Shown: piece by piece, positions 1 through 7,837 of the stretch
Position numbering within the stretch: position 1 is the stretch's first letter
Layout: the number at the start of each line of letters is the position of its first letter
Origin: Algoriphagus yeomjeoni
Lineage (GTDB): Bacteria; Bacteroidota; Bacteroidia; Cytophagales; Cyclobacteriaceae
Length of the DNA stretch: 38,088 nucleotides
Direction: 5' to 3'
Assembly (NCBI RefSeq): GCF_003259505.1
Contig: NZ_QLLK01000021.1
Location: 1 to 38,088, forward strand
Translations under genes and position numbers: made by a program
Notes under the pieces: generated by a model
Told to the model about the DNA's origin: nothing
The model's input: the letters and a program-made list of their open reading frames with translations, nothing else
The model's database searches: none

Positions 1-2
1 TC

Positions 3-149
3 AGTAATCCTAAAATCCCAGCTACAACAAACGGCATAGAAGGGTACTTTAGCCACCTAAAAAACCACCTAGATATTCACCGCGGACTGAGTCTAAGACA
101 CAGGATAGACTTCATTAAATGGTATGTGTTTTTGTCCAATAAAAAATGA
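3..149 (+). pseudogene. C-terminal remnant of a transposase
   Basis: The open frame enters from the left edge and ends at a TGA at 147-149, giving about 48 residues. It contains TTNGIEGYFSHLKNHL and then IHRGLS and RIDFIKW. The pattern TTN-x-x-EG-x-F-x-x-LK-x-x-L-x-x-H-x-GLS matches, from memory, the C-terminal catalytic end of IS256-like (variant Zn-binding) DDE transposases of Bacteroidetes. Only the 3' end lies in the window, so whether the element is complete upstream cannot be judged. A rho-independent terminator follows at 184-216. Confidence 0.55.
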
Positions 150-183
150 GTTTTCAAAGCCATAGAGCATATCAAAAAAAGTA

Positions 184-216
184 AGGTCTGGCAAAAAATT
201 ACCAGACCTCTTTTTT
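184..216 (+). terminator. Intrinsic terminator after the transposase fragment
   Basis: AGGTCTGG (184-191) pairs perfectly with CCAGACCT (202-209) across a 10-nt A/T-rich loop. C and then six T follow. It sits 35 bp past the transposase stop on the same strand. From 217 to 388 I see no further gene or structure. Confidence 0.8.
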
Positions 217-388
217 CGTTTATGCGCTGACTTTATTGCTGACAAGTTGGTCTCCACCAGAGCCTGTTTCCTCTTCAAATCAACACTGGATATTAAGAAA
301 TTATCTCATTAAAGTCACCAACTATTTTTCAGTACATTACCTTTTTTTACTGATTGTAATGTTATTTAGTAACATTACAAGCAAATGT

Positions 389-778
389 TTATTCGCTTCT
401 CTTATTTTCTCGGATTCCGATTATTCTCAAAGTTATTATCCCGGAAACAAATGGAATGAGTGAAAAAGCTCTGTTAGTTTCCCCACTAGGTTCACTATCA
501 AATATTCCCAACAAAGATGGTTCGCTTCCCATAAATAGAGGAATAAGTTCGTAAATGGCTAAGTAAATAATCATCCCAATAAGTAAAGAGTTTGCAGTAG
601 TTAGCTTTTTACTGAAAATTAAACTGAGGATTATTCCGATGATTAACTGAACAAGTAATAAGCATCCAAATAGAATTGGTGCCATCCCAACTTCACCTCC
701 TGGTAAGTTTGTGTTCGACATCCAAAACATGAAAAAAACCACAGATAATAACACATGTAGAAAAAGGTATTTTATCAT
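389..778 (-). CDS. Small integral membrane protein, unknown function
   Basis: A 129-residue protein with four hydrophobic segments: about residues 3-20, 33-56, 62-82 and 105-122. A polar loop around residues 84-104 contains GSEPS and SEPSGE. I recognise no catalytic motif and no family. Its ATG (776-778) overlaps the TGA of the small HEPN-like ORF (775-777) in an ATGA arrangement, so the two are probably translationally coupled. That junction may have been created when the HEPN gene was truncated. The gene ends in a short tail rich in charged residues (RENKRSE). Function is unknown; the membrane location is inferred from hydrophobicity only. Confidence 0.6.
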   Translation of the reverse strand: MIKYLFLHVLLSVVFFMFWMSNTNLPGGEVGMAPILFGCLLLVQLIIGIILSLIFSKKLTTANSLLIGMIIYLAIYELIPLFMGSEPSLLGIFDSEPSGETNRAFSLIPFVSGIITLRIIGIRENKRSE

Positions 779-915
779 AAATTATAAAGCACTATCCCCT
801 TTAGTGTTTTATCAGCCAGGTAAACCTTAAAATTTCGTTTTTCCCCAAGATATTTGTGAATTGAATCGATTGATTCTTGAATATCGTAAAGATATTTCTT
901 TATCTGATCAACCAT
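775..915 (-). pseudogene. Truncated HEPN (DUF86-type) protein, partner of the MNT nucleotidyltransferase
   Basis: A 46-residue ORF starting MVDQIKKYLYDIQESIDSI and continuing with a KYLGEKRNF segment. This resembles the first helices of DUF86/HEPN toxins, which are normally about 110-130 residues and carry an R-x4-6-H RNase motif near the middle or C-terminus. Here the frame ends after TLKGIVLYNL, before that motif, so the catalytic part is absent. It overlaps the nucleotidyltransferase stop by 8 bp upstream and the membrane-protein start by 3 bp downstream. I infer a deletion that removed the toxin body and joined the stump to the neighbouring gene. Confidence 0.55.
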
Positions 916-1210
916 ATATCAAGGTCTTTGTCTGGTTTACTGAACGAATAAAATATGGATTTGACAAAGATTTATCCGTGACGAGGTCAACTGGGCGTTG
1001 AAACAGATTCTCAAATTTATCAGCCAAATCAAAATAAGTGTCCGCATAATCCCCGTAATCCATTGGATTAAATGAGATTAGGAAATCAATATCACTTTTG
1101 TCGTTGAAGTTGTCGGTGCAGACGGACCCAAAAGCAAATAATGACTTTACATTATGAGTCTCGCATAACAATTTAATGTTTTCAATATTGTCGGATATAA
1201 TTCTTCGCAT
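908..1210 (-). CDS. MNT-type minimal nucleotidyltransferase (antitoxin of a HEPN/MNT pair)
   Basis: A 100-residue protein with the minimal nucleotidyltransferase fold. The signature is GSV (28-30) followed by SDIDFLI (39-45), with D40 and D42 as metal-binding acids, and a third acid in PVDLVT (D75). This is the usual size and layout of MntA-like proteins, which neutralise HEPN toxins; characterised members AMPylate the HEPN partner. The expected HEPN gene does follow, overlapping by 8 bp, but is only a 46-residue stump. The antitoxin may therefore be an orphan remnant, although all of its own motif residues are intact. Confidence 0.8.
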   Translation of the reverse strand: MRRIISDNIENIKLLCETHNVKSLFAFGSVCTDNFNDKSDIDFLISFNPMDYGDYADTYFDLADKFENLFQRPVDLVTDKSLSNPYFIRSVNQTKTLIYG

Positions 1211-1265
1211 GGCGATGTTTTGTTCAATTTCCCTTTTAGCAATCTTCAGCTCTTGAAATGATCCT

Positions 1266-2393
1266 TCATTTGGTCAAAATATCCAAATAATTTTCTCGAT
1301 TAACAACTTGAAATTCAGTTTCGGGATATGCCTCTTCAAAACCCAGAGGCAATTTAGCCCTTCGCTCTGGATTCCATTTCGCTTCAAAAGCAAATAACTT
1401 TCCTTCTCGCTCCTCGAGCCAATCTAGTTCTTTTCCCGTGGTTGTCCTCCAAAAATAAACGTTAGAATGAATGCGATTGTAGCTCAGGTGTTTCATTCGC
1501 TCACTGATTATGAAATTCTCCCAAAGCGCTCCTCTATCATTTCGTAGATCTAGCGAGTTGAAATTATTGATAATCGCATTTCGAACGCCATTGTCCCAAA
1601 AATAGATCTTTCGGCTTTTTTTTAACTCGCGACGCATATTTCGACTGAACGAGTTTAATCGAAAAATAACAAATGCTTTTTCTAGCAAGTCAAGATACTT
1701 TTCCGCTGTTTCTTTATCTATCCCAATCGTGTTTCCCAGTTCGTTAAATGTGACCTCAGAACCGACTTGAAGAGCCAGGGCTAATAACAACTTCTGCAAA
1801 ACTGTAGGCATGCGAACATCCGCTAAACTCAGAATATCTTTGTAGAGATAGCTGTTGGAGATTTCCTGCAGAGCTTCTTGGGCTTCGCTTGGATGATTAA
1901 TTACCTCAGGATAAAATCCATAAATCATGCGCTGCTCCAAGAGTCGCTTCTCTTCTCGAGGAGACGTATGCAAGCAAAGTTCACCTGTAGAAATTGGGTA
2001 AAGTTGAAACTCTCGTTTGCGACCAGTTAGCGGCTCTTTGATTGAATTGGCTAGATCTAAAGCTGATGAACCTGAAGCTATGACTTGAACTTCAGGGAAT
2101 TCATCTGCCAAAACTTTCAACGTAAGACCAATATTCGTGACTCGTTGAGCTTCGTCTATGACGACCAATTTATACCCTCCTATAAGTGACTTCAGAGCTG
2201 AAGTTGTTACATCAAAGAGGCTTTGACGATCATCTGGGTTGTCGCAATTCAGCCATAATACTTTCTCATTAGGGAAATCTAAGACCTGCTTCATGAGCGT
2301 AGTTTTACCTACCTGCCTGGGGCCGATGATTACCAAAAGCTTTCCTTGATGAATTCGCTTTCGAAGCTCAGATTCTATGTGGCGAGAAATCAT
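1266..2393 (-). CDS. AAA ATPase with DUF4143 C-terminal domain
   Basis: A 375-residue protein. The N-terminal AAA domain has Walker A GPRQVGKTT (24-32) and Walker B LVVIDEAQ (76-83), with a sensor-like IASGSSAL segment near 105-112. The C-terminal half matches DUF4143 and ends in a PD-(D/E)xK-like stretch, KELDW then FAFEAKW. Proteins of this family are common in Bacteroidetes and archaea; their role is not established, though links to plasmid, phage or toxin functions are often suggested. The start ATG lies only 12 bp from a large double palindrome (2405-2470), which probably contains its operator. The gene stands alone: 55 bp separate it from the MNT gene and about 108 bp from methionine aminopeptidase. 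Confidence 0.85.
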   Translation of the reverse strand: MISRHIESELRKRIHQGKLLVIIGPRQVGKTTLMKQVLDFPNEKVLWLNCDNPDDRQSLFDVTTSALKSLIGGYKLVVIDEAQRVTNIGLTLKVLADEFPEVQVIASGSSALDLANSIKEPLTGRKREFQLYPISTGELCLHTSPREEKRLLEQRMIYGFYPEVINHPSEAQEALQEISNSYLYKDILSLADVRMPTVLQKLLLALALQVGSEVTFNELGNTIGIDKETAEKYLDLLEKAFVIFRLNSFSRNMRRELKKSRKIYFWDNGVRNAIINNFNSLDLRNDRGALWENFIISERMKHLSYNRIHSNVYFWRTTTGKELDWLEEREGKLFAFEAKWNPERRAKLPLGFEEAYPETEFQVVNRENYLDILTK

Positions 2394-2404
2394 AGTCCAA
2401 AAAT

Positions 2405-2470
2405 ATGTAAATTCTCGATTGTAACCGAAAATTTACATGTTAATTTTCGGTTACAATCGAAAGATTACAT
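2405..2470. promoter_or_regulatory. Double palindrome upstream of the DUF4143 ATPase
   Basis: The 19-bp arms at 2415-2433 and 2442-2460 are perfect inverted copies (TCGATTGTAACCGAAAATT and its complement) around the 8-nt spacer TACATGTT. Pairing continues outward with a few mismatches to ATGTAA (2405-2410) and TTACAT (2465-2470). Each half is itself palindromic: ATGTAAATT at 2405-2413 matches AATTTACAT at 2430-2438. The whole can therefore form one long hairpin or two tandem ones. Its place directly upstream of the ATPase start suggests an operator or autoregulatory site. Confidence 0.7.
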
Positions 2471-2501
2471 ATAAACACTCGGTTAGCTAGGTTATAGACT
2501 G

Positions 2502-3266
2502 TTAATCCCAAAACCCATTCGCTTCAGTCAAAATAACCGGCGCACCATCGGTGATCAGAATAGTTTGCTCGTGCTGGGTTACATATCCTCCTTTGTTACC
2601 AACTAAAGTCCAGCCATCTTTCTGCTCTACAGCATAGGTAGAGTTGGTGGAGATAAAAGTCTCAATGGCTACGGTGGTATTTTTCTTAAATCGCTCTATG
2701 TTGCTTTTGACTCTATAGTTTAAAATATCTTCAGGTCCTTCGTGTAAACTTCTTCCTACGCCATGACCGGCTAGGTTTTTAATGACTTTAAAGCCTGATT
2801 TTCTAGCTTCAGTTTCTATGATAAAGCCAATGTCAGCGATCTTTACTCCACCTTTTATGGCATTTATGGCTTTTTTCAAAATATTTTGCGAAGCATCCAC
2901 TAGAGGTTGATGATTGTGAATATCTTTTCCGATGATAAAAGAACCTCCGTTGTCTGACCAAAAACCATTCAGTTCTGCTGAAACGTCGATATTGATCAGA
3001 TCACCTTCTTTCAAAATTATTTTGTCAGAAGGAATGCCATGCGCCGCAACTTGATTTACACTAATGCAGGTGTATCCGGGGAATTTATATGTTTCGTAAG
3101 GTGCTGATTTTGCTCCGTAACTTTTCAGAATATCTCCTCCATATTCGTCCAGTTCCTTGGTTGAGATTCCAATTTTAGCATACTCTCTCATCAACTTCAG
3201 CGTAGTAGCCACTACTTCACTGACTTTTTTCATTCCGATCAATTCAGATTCTTTGGTGATTGACAT
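2502..3266 (-). CDS. map: Type I methionine aminopeptidase
   Basis: A 254-residue protein of the usual type-I length. It removes the initiator methionine from nascent proteins in the cytoplasm using a dinuclear metal centre. All five metal ligands are present: D94 (IDVS), D105 (SDNGGSF), H168 (AGHGVG), E202 (VAIETF) and E233 (QHEQTI). The substrate-side histidine of the AAHGIP segment (H76) is also kept. There is no N-terminal zinc-finger or SH3 extension. It is not in the ribosomal-protein operon where map often lies, so this may be a second, accessory copy. It stands as a single transcription unit beside an SDR gene. Confidence 0.92.
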   Translation of the reverse strand: MSITKESELIGMKKVSEVVATTLKLMREYAKIGISTKELDEYGGDILKSYGAKSAPYETYKFPGYTCISVNQVAAHGIPSDKIILKEGDLINIDVSAELNGFWSDNGGSFIIGKDIHNHQPLVDASQNILKKAINAIKGGVKIADIGFIIETEARKSGFKVIKNLAGHGVGRSLHEGPEDILNYRVKSNIERFKKNTTVAIETFISTNSTYAVEQKDGWTLVGNKGGYVTQHEQTILITDGAPVILTEANGFWD

Positions 3267-3318
3267 ATTCTTTTGTTAAAAATCAATGTAAAGTTACCCT
3301 TTATTGCTTTTGTAAGAT

Positions 3319-4125
3319 TTAGTTCTTTCGACCGACGAAATGCTCCATTGTTTTGTAAATGCCCATGACAGATCCAGCAAACCAGTCAAAAGCATTGATG
3401 GATAAGATGCCTTGACCAATTCGGGTAAGTCTGTAGATATAGCCGGGCAGGGTTAGCATTCTCACGTTATTCTCGATTGCCTTCACGATAGTCAATGAGG
3501 CTGCCTCTGGTTCTAAAATTGGGATTTTGGATTGCACCCCATCAAACATGCCTGTATTGATGTAGTAGGGCATAATCGTGGTGATGTTAATGTTTTTGTT
3601 CAGTTGCTTCATCTCCAGCCTGAGACTATCCGACCAACCTATCAGCGCCCACTTACTAGCTGCATAAACAGACATTTTGGGATTAGAAATCAGTCCTCCT
3701 GAAGAACCTATGTTACAGATATGACCAGAGTTCTGAGCGATCATGTCTCCGAGAAATTCGCTGCTGACTAACATGGGTGCGGTGGAGTTGATCTCCATAG
3801 TTTTGGTAATATCTACAGGCGAATGCTCATGGAAGTATTTGCCGACTACTATCCCAGCGTTGTTTATCACCACATCTACTACGCCAACGTCATTCTTGAC
3901 CTTAATAGCAGTTTGCTGTATCTCTTGCAGGTTTGAAACATCCACTTGAAAGCCAACTACTACGCCTAGATGAGTAAATCCAGCGATAGTGCTATCTATA
4001 CCAGCTTGGCTAATGTCCCAGATGATTACCTTAGCCTTTCGCTCTAGCATCAGACGAACCATTATTTTGCCGATACCGGATGCTCCTCCAGTAATCAACA
4101 CTATTTTTCCTGCTAAATCCTTCAT
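3319..4125 (-). CDS. Short-chain dehydrogenase/reductase (SDR)
   Basis: A 268-residue classical SDR. It has the nucleotide-binding TGGASGIG (12-19), NNAG (88-91), catalytic Ser in IGSSGG (141-142) and YAASK (Y154, K158). D37 at the end of the second strand (IIWDIS) suggests NAD(H) preference. The C-terminal segment IMPYYINTGMFDGV and the hydrophobic tail resemble the SDR16C group (retinol dehydrogenase 10 / 17-beta-HSD 11-like), which reduce or oxidise lipophilic alcohols and ketones. The substrate cannot be told from sequence. It stands between map and the PLP-dependent enzyme on the same strand. Confidence 0.85.
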   Translation of the reverse strand: MKDLAGKIVLITGGASGIGKIMVRLMLERKAKVIIWDISQAGIDSTIAGFTHLGVVVGFQVDVSNLQEIQQTAIKVKNDVGVVDVVINNAGIVVGKYFHEHSPVDITKTMEINSTAPMLVSSEFLGDMIAQNSGHICNIGSSGGLISNPKMSVYAASKWALIGWSDSLRLEMKQLNKNINITTIMPYYINTGMFDGVQSKIPILEPEAASLTIVKAIENNVRMLTLPGYIYRLTRIGQGILSINAFDWFAGSVMGIYKTMEHFVGRKN

Positions 4126-4194
4126 CTTTTTTGGGTGGGTGAATAAAATAAAAAGCCGTTTTAGTAATGCTTAAGGGGTTTGATCTTTTCTCCT

Positions 4195-4225
4195 AAAGAA
4201 AAAGAGGAGGCATTGAATACCTCCT
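4195..4225 (-). terminator. Intrinsic terminator of the PLP-enzyme gene
   Basis: Read on the minus strand, AGGAGG (4225-4220) pairs with CCTCCT (4210-4205) across 9 nt. CTTTTTCTTT follows at once. It lies 7 bp past the stop of the 614-residue PLP enzyme. Confidence 0.65.
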
Positions 4226-4231
4226 GTTTTA

Positions 4232-6076
4232 TTAAATCTCATCCACAAAATTCTGAAATACTTCTTTGTGACGCTTCAGGTCCATATTTGGTGAGAGTGA
4301 GGCTCGGATGATGTAGTCCTTATCACCTTCCTTCGTAGTGCCTTGAGTTGAGGTGGCAGGAATGGTCCAATAACATCCTTTTAGCTGTCCGTAGCTCACG
4401 CAGTACTTGCTTTCATCTGGGATCTCAGTGATCATCATGTTGATCAACTTTAGATTTAATGCTCTTTTATATGCCTCTTTTTCTTCTGGACTGTTTCCTT
4501 TTGTAGGAAGATCCAATGAAAATACGGAAGGTGTAAATCCTTGATCTGCTAGTTCCTTGGAGACAAAATTGATTTTGGCAGTGGGTAAGGTTTGCTGAAT
4601 GTAGTTGACAAAATCACGGGTATTCACGTACGCGTCCTTGATCCGCTGATTCATGGATGGCAATTGCTTGGCTAAAATTTCGTATTGAAGCGATGTAGCT
4701 TCGTTGTCACAAAGCTGAAGATGTAGCGCTATTTTATCCATCAAAGCTGCTGCTAGATTATTTGCGACGCAGTACCCGGCGGTACACTTACCACCACTCG
4801 GGAATTTGGAGCCACTGGCATAAGATATGGCTTTCACTGTGGAGAGTATTTCACCTTCGCCTAAGAAAAGATAATTAGGACAGAACGTTTGATCTAAAAT
4901 GAAGACCGAAGCAATTGCCTTTTCTCCAGTGGGCGTTTTGCGTTCTTTGCTTAAAACAGCTTTTAGTTGCTCAAGATTAGGGACTTCAACTCGTGGGTTT
5001 GTTGGTATTTCGGCGATGATGTAAGGCACCGCGTCTTCACCTGCCAATCTAGTTAGAATGGTTTCGAGACTTTGCACCATGTCGTTGTCACCATCAACGG
5101 GCAAATCCACCACTTCGACTTGGTCAATACAAGCTGCTACACGCCTTGATTGATCATTCGTTCCGCCGTAGCAATTTGGAGGGACTATGAATTTAATGGC
5201 TTTGCCAGGATGATTTTCTGCCGCATCATGCACCAGCCCCATCATAATCGCATACTGCATGGAGAGGCCACTAGATGCTGCTAGCGGAATGGTCGTGGTT
5301 CCTGTGATAGCTTGGATGGAAGCTAAGACGCTCGCTTTGTTAGCTTCTGCAGCATTGCCTGGCGTAGGAGGTGCTTCTTGTCCGATGAGAGACTTCAACG
5401 CCAAAAGGCAGTTTTCAGGAGTCATCGCAATGGTTTCTCTTCTGCGCACATGCTGAATCTCTGAAATATAGGCTGAGTTTTTCTCACCGTTTGCTAGTAA
5501 GACCGTGCCTAGGTTCGCATGAAGATTGATGAAGAAATCTACTCCTGTAGATAGCTCGTTAACACCGAATTGCTCTTGCTGTGAAATAAAAATCGTACTT
5601 CCTTCGAAAGTTGGGATTTCAGACCCTTGCCCAACTTGCTGCAACTCAAATGTGTATCCGTAAATATCTCTTACTAGTTCGGTATCAAAAAAATCCGGTA
5701 AATCTCCCGTGTGGAGGATTTGTGTGTTTCTGTTTTCTAACAAATTCTTTCTGAGAATAGCTAAAATCGGAGTCGTTTTCGACGAGAAACTGATCACGTT
5801 TTCTGAGGGTTGGCTTATTGACTTTGCGATAGCCCACTCCAAAACACAAGATAAAGGATGGCCTAATCGGATGTAGTCATAGGCAGTTGGCAGTGCGCTC
5901 AAAGCCTGCGTGGAGGCGTTGTTCTCCCTATATAAGCCCTCAAATTGATCCAAAAATTGAGTTTTTGCCAACTCTTCATTGTAAATATCTAAGCGGTGAG
6001 TGGTAAGTGTGAGCCAGTCCGATGGCATATTATGGATTACCTCTTCTAGATAAGTTTTCACTTGGGTACTGAACAT
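4232..6076 (-). CDS. PLP-dependent fold-type I enzyme, Cys/Met-metabolism-like
   Basis: A 614-residue protein. The N-terminal 230 residues have no motif I recognise. From about 250 onward the layout is that of Cys/Met metabolism PLP enzymes: AASSGLSMQYAIM (267-279), CYGGT (302-306), EIPTNP (356-361, matching the family E-x-P-x-NP), ILDQTFCP (393-400) and the lysine segment ASGSKFPSGG, where K424 probably forms the Schiff base. Ordinary cystathionine gamma-synthases are about 380-400 residues, so this is a long form with an N-terminal extension. The reaction (elimination, replacement or lyase on a sulfur amino acid) is inferred from the family and may differ. A terminator follows; no partner genes for methionine synthesis are adjacent. 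Confidence 0.7.
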   Translation of the reverse strand: MFSTQVKTYLEEVIHNMPSDWLTLTTHRLDIYNEELAKTQFLDQFEGLYRENNASTQALSALPTAYDYIRLGHPLSCVLEWAIAKSISQPSENVISFSSKTTPILAILRKNLLENRNTQILHTGDLPDFFDTELVRDIYGYTFELQQVGQGSEIPTFEGSTIFISQQEQFGVNELSTGVDFFINLHANLGTVLLANGEKNSAYISEIQHVRRRETIAMTPENCLLALKSLIGQEAPPTPGNAAEANKASVLASIQAITGTTTIPLAASSGLSMQYAIMMGLVHDAAENHPGKAIKFIVPPNCYGGTNDQSRRVAACIDQVEVVDLPVDGDNDMVQSLETILTRLAGEDAVPYIIAEIPTNPRVEVPNLEQLKAVLSKERKTPTGEKAIASVFILDQTFCPNYLFLGEGEILSTVKAISYASGSKFPSGGKCTAGYCVANNLAAALMDKIALHLQLCDNEATSLQYEILAKQLPSMNQRIKDAYVNTRDFVNYIQQTLPTAKINFVSKELADQGFTPSVFSLDLPTKGNSPEEKEAYKRALNLKLINMMITEIPDESKYCVSYGQLKGCYWTIPATSTQGTTKEGDKDYIIRASLSPNMDLKRHKEVFQNFVDEI

Positions 6077-6223
6077 ATTCTGATTTTTTTGAGTCGGTAG
6101 TTAATCTTTCAATGAGTTATCAACCCTCTTGGTTCCTTGATTGATGTGGTTATTTGGTAGTCAGTCAAGTAACTGACTTTAAAGTTTTGATGGATAGGGA
6201 GATGTGACCAATAGTCATTCGGT

Positions 6224-6634
6224 TTAGTCTTGTTTTTTTGCCAAAGTCTTGATGAACACTAGAGCGAAAAAGATAAAAAATAGCCAGTCATTTGCACCGT
6301 AGATAGTATAGAAAATTCCGGCCATGCTGTCTTCTGCATAGACTGCTGCGAGGTCATTGTTCATGTGCCATTTGGTCCAGACGAAGCCGTAGATGAGTTT
6401 TTCCATAGCGAAGACAGCGACTAGCCAGTTTACCTTTTCAAAATCTCTTGCGACAGAGATGTAAGCAAGCCCCCAGATTACAATCATGACCAAACCAAAA
6501 TTTGACATAACCACAGGATCGAATTCGTTGATAGTAGCATTGGTGAAAAATCTCGAAAAGGTGAGGACACCACCGATATTCATCAGGCCAGCGGCAATAA
6601 ATCCGTAAGTGATAGTTTTGTCTTGAATCTTCAT
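6224..6634 (-). CDS. Four-helix membrane protein, unknown function
   Basis: A 136-residue protein with about four transmembrane segments: residues 8-28, 43-62, 67-84 and 104-130. Aromatic residues are frequent (FVWTKWHMNN, NDWLFFIFF). No signal peptide and no catalytic motif is seen. It is separated by about 150 bp from the PLP gene and by 178 bp from the next lipoprotein, so it probably has its own promoter. It looks like the small conserved hypothetical membrane proteins found across Bacteroidetes. Function unknown. Confidence 0.6.
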   Translation of the reverse strand: MKIQDKTITYGFIAAGLMNIGGVLTFSRFFTNATINEFDPVVMSNFGLVMIVIWGLAYISVARDFEKVNWLVAVFAMEKLIYGFVWTKWHMNNDLAAVYAEDSMAGIFYTIYGANDWLFFIFFALVFIKTLAKKQD

Positions 6635-6812
6635 TTCTATGTCTTGGTAAAGTTCTCCAAAACTAGAAAGAATAGCTGTGATTTAGCTAACTAAGCAATT
6701 GCCAATTACGAATTGAAGTTCAACTTGGGTCATATCGTAGTTTACTTTAAAATAAGCTAGGGCGGCTATTGAAAAATGATATGGTCTATTCATTTACAAC
6801 AAAGGAGAGTTT

Positions 6813-7325
6813 TCAATGCCATTTGAATGCGGTGCTAGCCAATGGATCAATATCCTTGAATTCATCAAAATCTTTGTCCTTGTTGCTTTCCCACCAGTCA
6901 AAATAGGATTGAGCTACACTCGCACGAACGGCATCACTTTGTTCTATCCATCCAAAATCCACCTTATTATCTACCACTGGATTTTGTGATGGGAAGGTAT
7001 GAAACAGGAATTCGGAGTTTATCGCACGTGCTCGGATAGATTCAATTGTCCACAGGACAAACATTCCTAAAGTACATTCCAAAGTCAAAGAGGAGGAAAG
7101 CGTATTGACAGGGAAGTTATTGATTAGTAGACTTTCATTTCTATAAGCTAGAAGTGCTGGTATGTCACCAGAAGAAAAATCCGGCAACTGGTCAGCATTG
7201 TATTTTCCCTGCTTTAATAACTCCACATACCTTTCTACTGAAATATTGGAGGGATCTGAGTCATCCTCGCAACCAACTATACTAAAAAGACAGAAGCAGA
7301 TTAATAATATTTTTAGAGTTTTCAT
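6813..7325 (-). CDS. Putative lipoprotein, unknown function
   Basis: A 170-residue protein with a lipoprotein signal: MKTLKILLICFCLFSIVGC, with the lipidated Cys at 19 followed by EDD. In Bacteroidetes, acidic residues after the lipid Cys are compatible with surface export. The mature part has no motif I recognise. It contains SVERYVELLKQGKYNADQLP, predicted helical, and ends in a tryptophan-rich segment (SYFDWWESNKD). The gene lies 52 bp downstream of a small Gly-rich membrane-protein gene on the same strand. Confidence 0.65.
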   Translation of the reverse strand: MKTLKILLICFCLFSIVGCEDDSDPSNISVERYVELLKQGKYNADQLPDFSSGDIPALLAYRNESLLINNFPVNTLSSSLTLECTLGMFVLWTIESIRARAINSEFLFHTFPSQNPVVDNKVDFGWIEQSDAVRASVAQSYFDWWESNKDKDFDEFKDIDPLASTAFKWH

Positions 7326-7377
7326 GCGATAATTATTGAAGTGATGTTACTAGGCTTTCGACAAAAATGATTCTTTT

Positions 7378-7602
7378 TTAAACTTCATCTTTTCGTTCGT
7401 TTTCCTCAGATTTTCTAGTAAAAAAATAGAAAACTATTCCTACAGCAAGTCCAATTGATGATCCGAAGGTAATACCCATAGAAACTCCGAAGCCTACATC
7501 ATTTTGAACAGAGCCGATTACAGTACCTATTGAAGTTCCTAATGCAGAACCTGCAGCTAGCCCTATTCCAATGCACAACGCCAATTTGTTTTCCTTTTCC
7601 AT
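7378..7602 (-). CDS. Small glycine-zipper membrane protein
   Basis: A 74-residue protein with two hydrophobic segments rich in small residues (residues 9-30 and 36-60). They carry repeated G-x3-G/A spacing: IGIGLAAGSALGTSIGTVIG, then VSMGITFGSSIGLAVGIV. This glycine-zipper pattern is typical of small membrane proteins that self-associate. The C-terminus is charged (RKSEENERKDEV). It lies 52 bp upstream of the lipoprotein gene 6813-7325, possibly as one transcript. No function can be assigned. Confidence 0.55.
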   Translation of the reverse strand: MEKENKLALCIGIGLAAGSALGTSIGTVIGSVQNDVGFGVSMGITFGSSIGLAVGIVFYFFTRKSEENERKDEV

Positions 7603-7668
7603 AGTTTTTTTTACTCCTTCTATTACACATAATTCTCGCCAGATAATAATATAATCAATGAGTTGATC

Positions 7669-7698
7669 TAAAAAAAGCCGACAATTAGCTTGTCGGCT
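7669..7698 (-). terminator. Intrinsic terminator downstream of the AGCS transporter
   Basis: On the minus strand AGCCGACAA (7698-7690) pairs perfectly with TTGTCGGCT (7684-7676) across a 5-nt loop. A T-run follows (7675-7670). It lies about 140 bp past the stop of the amino-acid symporter gene, with a dispersed repeat in between. Confidence 0.75.
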
Positions 7699-7751
7699 CT
7701 AAATTACATTATCCTTTAAGTATAGGGTATTTACTAATCTGTGTTTTGGGC

Positions 7752-7832
7752 ACAAATCTCTGTGAATCTCCGCGTTATTCTCTGTGTTCCCTGCGGTTAA
7801 ATTTTTTAATCAGCGAATCTCTGCGGTTAAAT
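7752..7832 (-). repeat. Dispersed AACCGCAGAGA-type repeat
   Basis: On the minus strand the stretch reads as degenerate units built on TTTAACCGCAGAGATT: one at 7832-7811, another at 7802-7783 (TTTAACCGCAGGGAACAC), then an ACGCGGAGATTCACAGAG-type unit to about 7752. From memory, this non-coding repeat type occurs in many environmental bacteria; I cannot name its family. It begins 6 bp past the AGCS stop codon. Confidence 0.5.
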
Positions 7833-7837
7833 AATCC

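Noticed and set aside
93..278. 61-aa minus-strand ORF
   Set aside because: It overlaps the transposase remnant and the terminator on the other strand, and its composition is not protein-like.
2405..2470. Terminal inverted repeats of an insertion sequence or MITE
   Set aside because: The arms are adjacent (8-bp spacer) rather than flanking an element, no target duplication is evident, and the position just before a start codon suits regulation better.
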